Notes under the pieces: model-generated
Database searches by the model: none
What the model saw: only the letters and a program-made list of their open reading frames with translations
What the model was told of the DNA's origin: nothing
Translations under genes and position numbers: made by a program
Assembly: GCF_037038585.1 (NCBI RefSeq)
Contig: NC_092526.1
Coordinates: 38,763,501-38,827,500 of the forward strand
Reading direction: 5' to 3'
DNA: 64,000 nucleotides
DNA from: Patagioenas fasciata
Lineage: Eukaryota; Chordata; Aves; Columbiformes; Columbidae
Part shown: one piece after another, positions 15,001-30,000 of the stretch
Position numbering within the stretch: the first letter of the stretch is position 1
Layout: every line of letters begins with the position of its first letter

Positions 15001-18000
15001 AGATTCCTCTTTAAATAAAACTACTAGAATAGAATTTTGTCATCAGGAGGTGTCTGTAACCAGTAAATGGGTTGTTTTCTCTCTGCCAGGTGGATTGCCT
15101 GAGTCCAGTAAACCATCAGAGGCTCTGTGTTCTCTTCAGTAGCTCTTCTGCTCAGTCCAGCAATGCTCCAAGTGCCTGTGTTAGCCCCCGGTATGAAAAC
15201 TGCTCCTTTCTAGCTTGTGTCATTGCTGTGCTTTTTCCTAAGTCAAGATCAGCGCTCGCTTCATAGTGCTATTGTATTTCTTTGAGGACTTCTGGGTAGG
15301 TTGTGCCCATCCTGTCACGGGAACTGTTGCCAGAAGAATTTTGGCTTGCCTGGTCAGGCGGATCCAGAGCAGGATCCCACAGCCAGAGTCGTCCCCAAGC
15401 ACAAATGAGAAAGCCCAGCCTAAAAGTGAATGCTTGAGCTGATCCTTTCACTACAGAGTAATGTATGTGTGGGGAGGGCACTGTGTGCAGTCTTGTGGGG
15501 AAGAGTTGGTGATATAAACACAGAAGAATGTCCAAGGGCAAAAATAAGCCTTGAGAGAATCTCAGAATGCTTCTAGATTGTATTATCTGTGAGTGGCAAT
15601 TGACTGTTTTGTTACCTTTCTTGTATTATAGTCAGGGGCATTAAGAGCTTTAACTGTATATCCAGTTTAGGGGGTTTTAATGTATTAATTGTGTGCAGCA
15701 TTACATGCTTTTAGCTCTGCTGAACAGGAGAGGTCTTGGTGTTTCATCAGCTAGCTCAGGTGAAAATATAGAGATGGCTCCCTTACAGTGAAAGGTCTGA
15801 GGTTACTGTAAGAGCTTAGGAATGAACCAAAAAAGGTGGTAATAAGCTCACTAAACAGCAACAATAAGAGGATGTAAATTATTGATACTAGAGATGCCTG
15901 AATTGTGATGCTTAAACTGATACTTCCATGTTTTAAGTGCCTTGGTCATATCAGGTTCTGAGAAAACAAAAGTTACTATCAAATCTTCTAGAAGAATAAG
16001 GTTTTTCTAAGGCTTTTTTCATCTTCTTTATGTACCCTTTTTGTAACTGTTTGTATGTTTGAGGCTTCAAGCTGTCTAGATATTTGTGCCTAGATGTTCT
16101 TGAGCACGATCTTCAAAAGTGCAGTTGAATTGTACGTGACTTTTAAATGTCAAGTCTTAAGATGTTCCAGTAGGACTCTGATCTCTTTATTAGGTAACTT
16201 GACAGGAAGGATCTAGGAAAGGTCATCAAGGGGTAAAAAAACCCTTTGAAGGTACCCGGGGCTGAAAACATGCCAGCAGTGGGTGCAGATCTGTGCATTA
16301 AGGGCCATTGCTGCAAGTGGCAGCATCCACCTTCTAAAGCTCTTATTTGTCTGCTTTAGGATTGTGACCATGGAGTTCTATGGGAAAAATGACCTGACCC
16401 TAGGGATTTTTCTGGAGCGGTACTGTTTCAGGTGAGGAGAAACTTATTCGAAATCTCATTCTAAACAAACCAAAAGCTTTTGATAGCTCTGTGAAGTTGA
16501 CCTGCTGCTGTCTTCATAGACTCGACTTCTGTGCAATTAGATGAATAGCATGCAGAGCTGGTTGTATCCTGGTAAAGCTTACCACTTACATCTGTTGCTC
16601 CCTTTTGCTTTATTATCATGCTGTAGTGAAACAGGACCCGGATTTAAGAATCCACTTACCCATGCTCACTTCTGACAAGCAAACACATCCCCTGCTTTCC
16701 CACTTTGGCCTTGTCACTCTTATTTCCATTAATGAGGAAGTGGAAGAGATTACAAAACAAGACATATGTTCATAAAGGCAAATATATTCATTTAGCATTT
16801 TCTTGTAGCAATTAGCGCTCTAAGGGCCTAGGTAAGAGTGTGAGCATGTATTCTGAATCGCTGTTCTTTTCCAGATGAGCAACTGCACTCATCTAGCATT
16901 CTGAAGTTCCTGTTTGAACTTTCATACAAATTCTGGAAAAAATACCTGTTCCTTTAGTGTTATCTGAAGGTCTCAGAGTAAAGCTTTGTCATATATGCAA
17001 GGTGGCTAATTTTAATGGTCCAGAACACTTTTAGGCCTGACAAAGTGCTGTGTAATTTATTTCATCTGACGAAGGTGCAAGTTGTTACATTTCAGTGATA
17101 ACCAGCACTAGAACCCCATACAGATTCTCAGCAGGCTGTGAAGCTGGATAGGCAGCCTGTGTCTCCTTAAAAGAAAAAATTGCTCTGCTTTCTCCATTGG
17201 CTACTTGCAGTAGTAAAATGTTCTTTATGTTCAACCTTTTCTGGAGGAACAAGTATTTCTGCTTGTGCTGATCAATAAGGAGGAGCTTAGCTGTCCACTT
17301 TTCTTGTTTCTCTCTGCTGACTAGCTAGTGTGTGCTACAGTGAATGCTTCTCAATCTCCATGGTTTCAGTAGGTTTTTTTTTTCATTAAGTATGTAGGGT
17401 CTGGGCTTTTTTAGGCCCTTTCAATTTTTGAAGAATTCCCTATTTCACTTTGGTACCAAAACTATTCAGCTTTTATTTTTCTACTGTCAGTCTCTGTTTT
17501 AAACCCATCCAAAGAAAGGTCATGCATTTTTCTGTTTAAAGACATTATATGGCACCATTTTGCTCACCTCTTCCTTCAGGAGCTGAAACGTTACCATTTT
17601 GAAGGCTCTTTGGCACGTCTTTGTACTCAGTAACCTTTGCTCTGGTACACTGGCAAAGGGGTCTTCTAATTTGCTGCCAGGGGCTTCCAGATGCCTGATC
17701 CATATTTTGTGGACTGTATGGAATATGTTGGTAGAAAGTGATTCATTGTAAAAAGATTGTGATAGCAACTGGTATCCCATCACTGCTTTTGGGACCCATA
17801 CAGCCATTGCTGGCAAGGGAAATTCCCTACACGCTGCTTCTAAATGAGTATAATACAGTTCACTCGGTAGAAACAGCCTTCGCTAAAGGCTTAGGAAACT
17901 TGTACAGTAAAGATAAATAGTACCATGATATTAGAGATGTTGAGCTGGTTCTTCAGCAGTGCCTAGCACATGATCACTCATATGTGTTTTCATTTCTCTC

Positions 18001-21000
18001 TGTAAGGCCCTCCTACCAATGCCCCAGCATGTTCTGTGAAACACCGATGGTGCACCACATCCGCCGCTTTGTTCATGGGCAAGGCTGCGTGCAGATAGTG
18101 TTAAAGGAGCTGGACTCCCCAGTCCCTGGGTACCAGCACACCATTCTCACATACTCCTGGTGTAGGCTGTGCAAACAGGTAAGTGTATGGACTTAAGAAT
18201 CATTGTTATTCCCCTTTAGTATTCTCATTGTGACTGGCCTTCTATGGAAAGGCAGGTTTTTTTGAGAAAGTGCTCATCCCTGGAGCTGTGGCTAAACTAT
18301 CACAAAACCTGTAACTGATACAGATGTTCTCACTTACCTACAAATTCTTCTTGTAAAATTGGGGCTGTTGAAGGTGAAACTTCTTGTGTTAAGTAGTACT
18401 GTTGGAAAGTGTCCAACCTTGCTGTGAGAGGGTAGGTTTAAGTGGAGCTGAAATATTGCTGGAAACTGCTTTCTGACCCATGGGAAAAATGGAGTTGCCC
18501 TCTTAAAGGTGAAGAGTATGGTCCCTGCCCTGCAGTGAATCAGTATGAGCATCAAAAGAGTGTGTGTGGGGGGAAGGGCAGACACTGAGACCTACTGGCT
18601 CAGTAACTGGCTGAAGCCACCTGGTGTTCTTTGATCTGCTGTGGACCGGACGGTCTGCATTGCGTCAGCATGATGTCTAGACTTCCCGTAGTATTCATTA
18701 GAAAGTAGGTAAAATCATTCATTAGAGGAATGATAAATTGCTTTAAAATACACAAGATAGTAACACTGTATATTATCTGGAACTTGTTCTGTAATTTAGC
18801 TAAGAAAACATTACTAACTGGATACTCATCTCAAGCTAAACATTGTAAAATTTAAGAGCCTTTAAAGAGACAAGAACAACACTTAATTAGAAAAGATTCA
18901 CACAGTGCCTGACATGCAAAACATCTCAATTACCCGTGTGGATGACTCATTTCGCCTACGTATGCTGCCTTAAACATGGGTGTTGGATGTAAAGATACCT
19001 GGAGAAAATTAATGTAATTGCTGAAGGCAAGCCCCAAGCTGCTGTGTATATGCCTGTTCTATAACCTTTTATTTCCATGTGCTCCTGTAAACACTAATAT
19101 CTTTGTGGCTATTATGAATGTATGAAGCAGTGGCTACTCTAAGCTTGTAAGCACTGCTGAAGTTGAAATATACTGTAGAGCAGTACCAAGGTATTTGTAG
19201 ATGAAGAATCACCAAGGAAAAAGTATATGATGAAACCACTGCTGCTTAGTGGGTTGCTTGGAAATCATCTTTATGCAGAAAAATGGCATCCCAGATACAA
19301 GCTTCCATCAAAGATGTGTTTGTACCTCCCCAGTTTATCACCCGTCATCATCAATTAACAGTTGTTTATCCAATTTATTGTAACTATGTGTTGGCCTTAG
19401 CTGTGCAGAAATGCTGTGTTTGTTGTTGAGTGTGTTTCAGGGTCATGGGCTCTTCTGGTAGTAGAAATACTAGATTGCTGTCTAGGTTAGCCTGACCTTG
19501 ATCTTGGTTGAAGGATGAAATTAAGACACTTGGTTTTCTACTTTTCAGGTGACACCAGTTGTTCCTCTTTCCAATGATTCTTGGTCTATGTCTTTTGCAA
19601 AGTACCTTGAGCTGAGATTCTATGGGCACCAGTACACTCGAAGGGCCAATGCAGAGCCTTGTGGTCACTCCATTCATCATGACTATCACCAGTATTTCTC
19701 CTATAACCAGATGGTGGCATCTTTCAGGTGAGGTCCACTGCTGGAAACTTCCTTCTAGTACTGTGTGAAGCATAGAGCTCCAGTAAGGATTCATCAGACC
19801 TGTCCTTTACTTTGGGTACAGCATAAGGTAGCATAACTGCATGAAAACCACAAGTGCAGGGTTGCGTGCTGGCTTACAGGGCGCGTTGTGGGTGCTATCA
19901 CTGTCCTGGATGGGGTGGGCAGTGTTCCCAAGAATGGGTGGTTCCAGTTCGTGGTACAGAAGGAGAACACTTTTCCCTGTCTAATCTCAAACTTCCACAA
20001 TTTTCTTTTTGCAACGTCATCTGTGGTTTTCCTCTTTGCCTAGGGGATATATGAACAGGGTTTTATTGCTACTAAAATAGCTAAAGCCCTGGACACATTG
20101 GCAGTGTCCCTTTTCATATAAGGGCCACAAACAGTAATATGGTGTAGAACTAGTACTGTGGAGGTGAGTTTTGTTAATAACTGTTTTATTGCCTTCTCAG
20201 CTACTCTCCAGTCCAGCTGCTTGAAGTGTGTTTCCCACTCCCCAAGATCTACATCAAACGGCAGGCTCCATCAGAGGTTACTATTTTGCAGGATCTCAAG
20301 GATTTCTCTCAAAAGTAAGCTTTGTTTTTTATGCCTTCCTCAGATTATTTGTAGTTTGGACAGAACACAAAACCGGTTTTGGTAGTATAGATAAGACTTG
20401 CTAAATATTCATTTTTAATACAAAAGTAATGGTTTTGAACTCATTTGTATGTGCATATACTTCTAAGAGAGGGTGATACAGGAATCTTCTTTATTACCTT
20501 TACCTCCTCTGTCTATACTAATGACTCACCTTCTCATCTGGTAATAATTCAGCTTAAACACAGCCAGTAGAAACTAAGATTCTTCTCTTCTCCATCTCTA
20601 AATGTTGCACTGATATTTGAGTGATGTAGCATGTTTCTGAATTATGTTGCCAATAGTCACTGAAAGGTTGACTGTCAGCTGGTGTCTGAAGTGTCACCTT
20701 TCCTTACTAAATGCCTTCTCAAGCACGACAAGTATTCCTAATTCCTCCCGCTAATATTAAAAGTGGAACAGGGGAGGTGGTCCTAGAAGGTTTAATCTGA
20801 AAGCTGCAGCTGACACTATGTACCCTTACCCTAACATTCCTTTTTGAAAGATCTGACCAAGTTTAAATCCTGCCTTCAGCCCAGGAAAAGTGCAAAAGCA
20901 TTGCTCAAATGTATTGTCCGAATAGAACTGTTTTCATTATATTGGTCATGTGGCAACTAAACTCTGTAGTCTGTCAGAGACATTGCCTTTGTTAACTGTT

Positions 21001-24000
21001 GAATATGGCAACAGCAGTCAGTCCAGTATCTTCTTGTAGTCTTCTTGTATTCAGTGGGACAACCTACGTTAGAAGACTGTCATATATCGTCTTTTGTATT
21101 CTTAAATGCTAACCTTAACGCATTCAGACTTTTATTAAAGAATGTTGAAGGTGTTCCAAGTACTCACAGCTTAACTCTTTGCACCCCTATCGGCAGGGTG
21201 TCACAAGTGTATCTTGCTGTTGATGATCGCCTTGCTTCTCTGAAAACGGATACTTTCAGCAAAACAAGAGAAGAGAAGATGGAAGACCTCTTTGCCCAAA
21301 AGGAGGTAATGGACTGTTTCTGCATCAGCAGGCTGTAGGCTGCAAAGTGTGTGGAGAAGCCCTTTGGATCTGGTGTCACCTCTGGTCACAGAGCACTGAC
21401 AGTTTTTCTTTTGGCAGATGGAAGAGGGAGAGTTTCTAAACTGGACTGAGAAAATCCAAGCGAGGCTGCTTTCATCATCGTTAGACACGCCGCAACAGCT
21501 GCAATCCATTTTTGAGTCTCTGATAGCTAAAAAACAAGGACTTTGTGAGATGCTACAAGCATGGAATAATAGGTAAGAGGACACATGTTGGAATCGTGAG
21601 CAACACTGATATTGTGTTGATTACAGACAAGAAGTAGTTCTTTTGTACTTCCTGTAGTGCAGTTGCTATATATAGTGTTTTATGACAGCTTGTGGTCAGT
21701 GTCCTCTACTGGTTAAGACCACAGAGTTGGTTGATTGAAGCAGAAGATCATTTTGAGGCCAGGTAATAAAAGTATTATGTTCTAGAGGACAACTTACATC
21801 TGAGAGAAGAAAGTGTCGTTTGAATAAAGGGGGAAGGATGGGAACACAATTAATTGGGTAAAATTATTTCGGAGCTAAAGAAGATGTTCTGCTTTTGGCC
21901 ATTTGAAAAATGGCTTTGACACGTATTAGCGACCATCTCAGTTTGCCATCAAGACTTGTGAAGGCATGCTTGGCTCTCTTCTAGTATGGAGAAACTTCAT
22001 AACTTGTGCCTTTCACAGCTAATAGCTGTAACATATTTTGATTAATTTTTCTCTTTTTGTATGTGTTTGGTGTTTTTTTTTCTTTTTTAAGATTACAGGA
22101 TCTCTTCCAACAAGAGAAAGGGAGAAAAAGACCATCAGTACCACCCAGCCCTGGGAGACTGAGGCAAGGTGAAGAAAGCAAGGTATGAGTAGAAGGCTAG
22201 AAGCTACTTGAACTTTTTTTCTGGGGCAACACAGTAGTCTTAAGACTGGCTTCAGTTCACTTAGTAAACCTGTTTTACTGCATCATGTAGTTTTCAGCTG
22301 TAAAAGCTGGAATTTTGTGTTAGTATGTGTATCTTTTCCTAAAGATGTGAACCAAGAGCAGAAGAAAACAAAGCATGAATAGGCTTTGATGGTTGTCTGT
22401 GGTGGTGATGTAGTGTTAATCTGAATACCAACAGCAGGGAGCTGCGCTCATTGTCAGGTGTATGCCTAGATAGGAAGGAGGTCACCTTGTTAGGCCTTAG
22501 GCTGTTGCCCATCAGGTTTATCCCTTGTGAAAAAGAAAAGGCAAAAAGTATCAGGAGGGGCAGAGCAAACAACACAGGAAGGACTGATAGCAAATCTGCA
22601 GGTTCGTCTCTGTTCTGTAATGTGTCCTGTGGGATTTGGCTGAGGAGATGTATAAATAATTATTGAGCTGCTGGATTTGCTCTACTGCTTACATATGTGT
22701 CCTTTCCACTTAACACACGTTTGTCAGATGCTAAAACGCACTTAACCTTGATCTAGCGACAAGTAGGTTTATATAGAGGAAGGGTGTACTCTTCAAAGCA
22801 GCATACAGAGATGATAGCATTCATACACATCTTGTGAAGCTGAATTGCTCTTGCCTTGTCTTTTCCCTGTGATGGCAGATGCAGTGACAGTGCAGTGGGT
22901 GGGGGCGCTCTCTGGTGGTACATCTGCTTTTGCAAGTGTTTCACAGAGGAAGGGATACAGGCAGAAAGAGCTTGACATCAACATTGATATTTTGTTTTTC
23001 TGCCTAGATCAGCAACATGGATGCCTCCCCACGCAATGTTTCTCCAGCGCTGCAAAATGGAGAGAAAGGTCTGTTTGTGTGTTTGTTTATTTATCTGGTT
23101 ATTTTCCTTAGGCTGCCAAAAGCAGCTTATTGTAACTCTTTACATGACATAACACGAGAACCTTCGTCAAATTTGATAATTTTGAGAAAGAGTGAGCCCT
23201 ACTTATTATTAGGAAAGTGGAGTCAGCTTCTGATATGAAGCTGAATTACTAATGATACTACACTGGCCAGCAAGGGTTTTCCTTTGAACTTGAGTTTAAA
23301 AACTTTCAAAGGCTTTCTAAATAACTGAATAAATATATGGAATTTAGGAAATGCCCCTCATCTCTTCTGTGAAGTGGTTATGGGTGCTGAGAGGCGTATC
23401 AGCAGTTTGTGGGAACCGAAGGTAATGGGTATAAATGTGTGCATCTTCTGGAGGTTCTGTGTGCTACAGCAACCAGCCCACCCATTCCTTTGCTCTGGGT
23501 GGCCTTACCTGCTTTTGAAGTAAAAACTTCTTGAAAATAGCTGCTAGTGATAGCTTAGCCTGAGAGCAAGAGGTATCGCTTCTGCCAGCCATGTAAAATT
23601 CTTTCTTCTGTTCTTGTACTCTCAGAGGATCGTTTCCTGACTGCTTTATCAAGTCAGAGCTCCGCAGGCTCCACCCATCTTCAGCTGCCCACCCCTCCAG
23701 AGATGCTATCGGAGCATATGACTGGTGCCAACACACTGTCTGAACAGGATACAACAAGCAGCTCAGAAGGTATAGTTCAATTGTGGTCTTGTATTCCTAC
23801 TTCTCTGTGTCAAGTGTTTGAGATCCGTTTGGAAATGACAAATTTGGTAGCTGTGGTCTGCAACCTTCCTTTTGAATTTACAATTCAAAGTTTGGTATTG
23901 TGATGCAGGCTTAACTTACCTCTGTTCCAGATGTGTTTGATGGACACTCACTGGGATCAACAGACAGCCAAGTGAAGGAGAAGTCTACTATGAAAGCTAT

Positions 24001-27000
24001 TTTGGCTAACTTTTTACCTGGAAACAACTATAACCCCATTCCATTTCCTTTGTAAGTACAGCATAGTATATATGATGTACAAAACCAGCAGCCTGATCAA
24101 ATTGCAAACAGAACCCTGCATGCTTCCTCTGCTCAGTATGTGATTTAAGTCATCACTTGGGTTTGCCTCTGAGTAAGCTGTAGAATTTCTCAAGGCAAGA
24201 AGGTTTTCTGTGTCCTTTCTAGGTGTTTGTAGGTTACCTGCTTGTCTTATTAATGAACCCTTGTGCATATATGTTATCAGTTTCTCCTCCTCAGAACTCT
24301 TGTGGGAGGAAAAGGGGTGGTGGGGAGGGGGAAAACAGTGCCTTCTAACTTCATTGCTGCAGGGAGGGAGCAGAAGTATCCTTCTGTAGCAAAGACTCAC
24401 TAAAGCTACATGCTTGCCTCTTGTTTTTGCCTCCAGACCTCTCCCAAGGGTTGGACTCAAATTGGCATTGTTTGGGTGTAGGTCAGGTTCAATGGCTACT
24501 GCATGTGCCCTCAAGCCCCCCTCTCATGTGAAAATGGGCAGGCTGGAAAGTCTTTCAGCTGCTTGGTCTGCGTGCTTTGTAGTGTTTCTTGTTTGACATG
24601 AGCCTAACGTTTGGCAGCCTGAGTTTAACTTCTTAATCCTATCCCTGGGGCAGTAGCAGAGGACATGGGCTAATGAGGTGAAATTAAATGACTGGGCCCT
24701 ACAGACAGTAAAATAAAATCAATCTTACAGAAACCCAGGAGGCTTTTGGGAATTTTCTGTGCTAAACTGCTTGTTCAGAAAAGAATCCAGGTTTGTCCCC
24801 AAACTTCACTCTGCAGGCTATGCTGCAGGACAGTCAAAATAACCACAGGCAGGTTTTGGTGCTATTAGAAACAGTGGCTGCTAAACAGAAATACATTCTA
24901 ACTTGGAGCTGGTCTTCTGATATAAGGAGCTTGCTTGAAGTGGTAATCGCGCTAACACGTTGCCATTTAGATTTAACCACATAGCTATGAATGTGTTTGT
25001 TGGGAGAAGCTGATCTGGGAAGCTTTGGTTCCATGCTGAGACTTACAGCTTGTGCCTGGGAGTGCAGTGATGAGATCTGGGTTTTGACGAACACTTAACC
25101 TTTACTTTCCACAAACTTTTACAATCTACTAACACTCTCCTTTGTGTTGTTTTCATTTAGCGAGCCAGATAAGCACTACCTAATGTACGAGCATGAACGT
25201 GTGCCTATTGCAGTCTGTGAGAAAGAACCAAGCTCCATCATAGCTTTTGCTCTCAGGTACTGGTGTGATTTTGCTGTTCATCTGACACATTTTGTACTTT
25301 TACAGCTTTTCTGTGCAAGGAATATTTAAATCCCAGTGGTAGGAAACAAGCATGACAGAATTTTTTCACTTAGCTGTGTTGAGAGTTTCTACCAGAGCTA
25401 AAGTTCTCTTCTTTTACTACTGAGATATGGAATGTAGATTTTTCCTACTTGCAACTGGATTTTGGGCTTTTCTTGCTGAACTGTGACACACAAAAATTGT
25501 GTAGTGTTCCCTGTAATGTGATATTAGAGAAAGAACTGCAACTAAACTTTGCTCAGCTTTCCAGCCTGGGGGAAGTTCAGGTGAGCTAGGGAACAACAGT
25601 TAACTATTCATACTGCAGTCTGTCCCTTGCCTGCCTTCACATGGGGCAGCTCTTGAAACTACTTGGCTCTCCAAACCAACTGCAGCAATGAATTTTGGGG
25701 TTTGTGTTTCACGAAACAGCAGACTGTTAACGAAGTGGGAGAGGGGGAAACAAGGAGGGGTTTTTTCTGCAGTAGGATCTAGAGCAGCTTCTGTTCTAAG
25801 GGAGCCAAATTCCAATTGTAAGAAAAAATGAAGGGAAGGGTTTTTTTCCTACTGTGGGTTTTTGTTTCTGGTGGTTGTCTCTGAACAGAGTCTCCCAGAG
25901 AACAACTGACTTTCCTTTTTTTTTTTTTTTTTTTTAATTTATTTTTAAAATTTTCCTCTTCAGTTGCAGGGAATACAGAAATGCCCTGGATGAGTTGTCC
26001 AAAGCATCTCTGAAGAACAGTTCTGAAGAAGGACTACAACCAAACAGGTTACATGCAGGAACTACAGTACATAAAATGTGGTGAATGAGCCAAAACTAGG
26101 ATGGGGAAGTACCCTTAAAGTGTGCCTCTGTTCAGATCTCTGCTTTCTGATGGAATCTAACACATTCCAGTATCTAAGTTTCCATTTCATGCTGGGGACT
26201 ATTCTGGCTCCATCACCTGATTCCTTGGCCGTGTGCATGACAGGGATTACTGGACCTGCTGATGTGTCCTGTGGTGATGGATGGAACTGTTGCTATGGAG
26301 CCCTGAGAGGTTTTTCTCAGAGGTGGAGAAGCACAACTTTGCAGAGTCCTACACTTTGACAACTTTAAACTGTATCCTCTGCCCTTAGCAGTACATGGTG
26401 TTAGGCATGGAGGAGAAACAAATGAACCAGGAGTATAGCAATAGTGTCTTGGGTGGCAGTATTTGTTGGACTCATTACTTTTATTCTTTTCTTTCTCCTT
26501 CCAGCATGTCAGACAGCAAACCAAAGAGCAGTAGCCCTGTCCGCCTGCCTGAGGCTAGCGTGGGTCCTTCAAATCGTGGTGCAGAACCAGAACAGCGTAA
26601 GACTGTTTTGTCAAAATCCTGTCTGTGGTACTAATCTCAGCTCAGACTTGAGTCCACTTAACCTGGTTTCTGGCTCTTGTGAAAGTTAATTTAGAATAAA
26701 GAAAATGCATTCCAAGTTAAAATTCTGACTGGTCTTAGAGTTGACTTGATGTAGAATGTTGGGGGGTGTGTGTTTGTTTTTTGAAGTCTATGCCGATGGT
26801 GGCTTTCTCTGATTCTTAGCAAATCAGGGAATGATAGCCTGATCTTATATGTTATGATATAGTGGACCTTGGGTGGTTCTTTAGTCTAGCCTGTTCAGTG
26901 CAGTGATGCCCATGTATTCTGACCTTTTTTGGCACTGCCTTGTTTAAAACATGGCAGTTAAAATCTTTTGAAATGGAGAAGTGAGCTTCTTACTATGTTA

Positions 27001-30000
27001 AAGATGCTCATGTTTGGTTTGTGTTTTCAAATAACATAGTGTTCCAGAATGCTACTCAGAACACTAAATCAGCTAAAATGATGGACCTTGGTTGCCTGAA
27101 GACTAGCAAATGAGTTACAGTTGAATGGCATCACTCCTCCAGTTAGAACAATGAGTGGAGAATACTCATATGAGTCATGCTTTTATTAAACTGCCTGTGG
27201 AAACACCAAGATAAACTTCTTGATTCCTCTTCACTGTAGCAAAGAAACCATCTGGTGTTTTGTCTTTCTTCCGTGGCACGGGAGGGAAGAGCCCAGACCT
27301 GTCTTCCCAGAAGAAGGAGACCTTGCGTGGTGCTGACAGTGCTTACTACCAGGTTGGGCAGATGGGCAAGGAGGGAGCAGAAAACCAAGGAGCAGAGTCT
27401 CAAGGTACAAGACTGAGTGCATCTTCTGTCTTGGACTGTTATTTCTCACCAAATCCATTTGTACTTGCAAGGCCCAGAATGCATTCCTGCTCAGACTTCG
27501 TCAACAGTCCAGGATTACTCAACATGCGTTGAAAATGAATTATTTGGGCCTTAAATGTAGGTTTCTCCTAAAGATATTGCTTTGCTTTATGAGAAGAGAT
27601 ATAGGGTCTTTCAAACCGTGGTGACTGTAGGAGCATTGAGTGGTCTGGGCTTGATTGCCTTTGGACTGACTTGACTCTAGTCAAGCAGCCCAGTCTTTTG
27701 TCTTTGTTTCCGGTTTAACATTGTTTCAGCTCATGGAAAATGAATGAATGGAAAACAAAGAAAGCTTGTACTTAATGTGTCCCATGAACAGCAGGGCCCT
27801 TCTAGCATGCATATTATATAATACAATATAGCTGTAATGCGAGTTTACAACTAGTATCTTAGAAGGCTTTCTCAGTAAAAATAAAGAACAACGCTGACTG
27901 AATGACTTCTGTGCTTTCAGATGATGTAGATGGAGGAGATGGACAAAAGAAACAGCTGGTGAATCCCCATGTGGAACTCCGTGAGTAATTGTAAATAATA
28001 ACTTGAAGTCTTAGTTGACAAACTCCTTCCTGCATGCAAATGTAATGGAAACCTTCAACTTAATAATGATTTTTTTCTTTGCATTGGGCAGGAAGGAAAA
28101 ACAAATCAATAATAGAGCAATGCAATGTTTACTTATTGTAATCAATCTCTTGGCAGAAATACCCCATAAAACTTTCTTTAAATTTTGTCTGGACACTTTC
28201 CCATGGCATATACTATGAGCTAACCTAAAGGGAGTTGACTTTCCTGTATGTTTTCCATTTAAATCATATTGGTTTAAAGTTCCAAAGTACAGCAGGTGTG
28301 AGAGAGGAATGTTTAGCACAATAATATTCTTCTAGACATTAGTAAAATCTCTGAGTGTCAGCTCAGGTAGTCAGTGAGTATTAAATGCTGTTAGTGAGGA
28401 AGAATTTTGTTTTTTCCAGAGTTTTCAGACGCGAATGCCAAGTTCTACTGCCGGATTTATTACGCTGGGGAGTTTCACAAGATGCGTGAAGTGATACTGG
28501 GGAGCAGTGAAGAGGATTTCATCCGATCCCTCTCTCACTCCACGCCCTGGCAGCCACAAGGTGGCAAATCTGGGGCTGCGTTCTATGTGACTAAGGGTAA
28601 ATGCAGCTTCTTCCTCCTTTGTAATTAAAGGATGATGTTTTAGGGGGGTGCTGGTTAATGTGTAGTTAAATCCCTGATCACCTCTAGTCAGTTAAGTGGA
28701 TTGTTCTGGTGTCTTCAGCATCAGATTATTTGTCTTTTTGTATGTGCAGGAGAACAAAATGTACTTCTGTTTTTCAGTAGTAGCAGGTAGGGAGGCCAGT
28801 TGAGCAGAAGGGTTGTGCTCTCTCAGGCAGGCTTCAGAAAACGAAACTTGAGTATAATTCAAGGAAATCTGGTTATTATAGGCACAGTGTTTCCTATAAT
28901 CCCACATGCTGTAGTTGATTTTTAGGATTTTTTTTAAACTGTGGCTGATTCTAGGCCCCTGCTTAAAACAAGTCTTGAATGGAAGGGTCTGTATGTGGTT
29001 TCTGTTGTCTGTGTAGGAAGTCCATATAGCTGAGGAAAATGTAACTTAGGCAGTCTCTTCTCCCAGATTTGCTAGAAAGATTCATGAAATCCAGAAAGGC
29101 TGAAATTCAGAATACATGAAGTAAAAAAGTTTCTAGAAATGAGCTTCTGTAGCCAAGCATTTAAGAAAATTGCAGTCCTTTAATTTTTCAAACCACTTGA
29201 GCTGTGTGACAGTACTAAAGAACTTGTAAAGAATATATCGCTTACTGTATGTAACCCTGCTGCTTCTGTCTGATGTTAAAACAGGTGATAGATTCATCCT
29301 GAAACAGATGCCTCGTCTGGAAGTCCAGTCGTTCCTTGACTTTGCTCCACACTACTTCACTTACATCACTAATGCGGTTCAGCAGAAGGTATTTTTAAAA
29401 AATTACCTTTTATTTTAGGCAGTGTCCTGTATTTTACAACCAGAAACAGTTTCCATTAACCCCTTTCATTTAAGTAAATGTCAGAAGGTGAAAAGTGGGG
29501 ATTTTGCTGGGGTTTCTAAGCTGTAAAACAGCCAGACAGAACAGTGGCACCTCTAGTGGTGGATTGCCAATTGCCTGTACACAGAGATTTTACCTCGTCT
29601 TCTCTTCATCAGAAGCCCACGGCACTGGCCAAAATCCTGGGGGTATATCGAATTGGTTACAAGAACTCTCAAAACAACACTGAAAAGAAGCTGGATCTGC
29701 TTGTCATGGAAAACCTTTTCTATGGCAGGAATATAGTTCAGGTGAGAACCAAGCGTCCGTTCCCTTGCAGCACAGTTCTGAACCAGAGCAAGTGCAGGGT
29801 TACCAGGACCCATCTGGGTAACTTCAAACTTTGCTTGTGCTGCTCAAAGGTGACAGATCGTGCCTGTTTCCTTGTTCTGTGATCCTCCATGACTTCATGC
29901 CTATGTTGCCTAGTGCAGGCTTCCGTTTTTAGAAGTCTTATTTGTCCCTGTATCTGTGGTGTCCGAGAGAGCATCACCAACCTAATTAGGAAAATGTGAA

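Noticed and set aside
24014-24514. 166-residue minus-strand frame
   Set aside because: Runs through a PIKFYVE exon end and intron in antisense. No recognisable domain; composition like random sequence.
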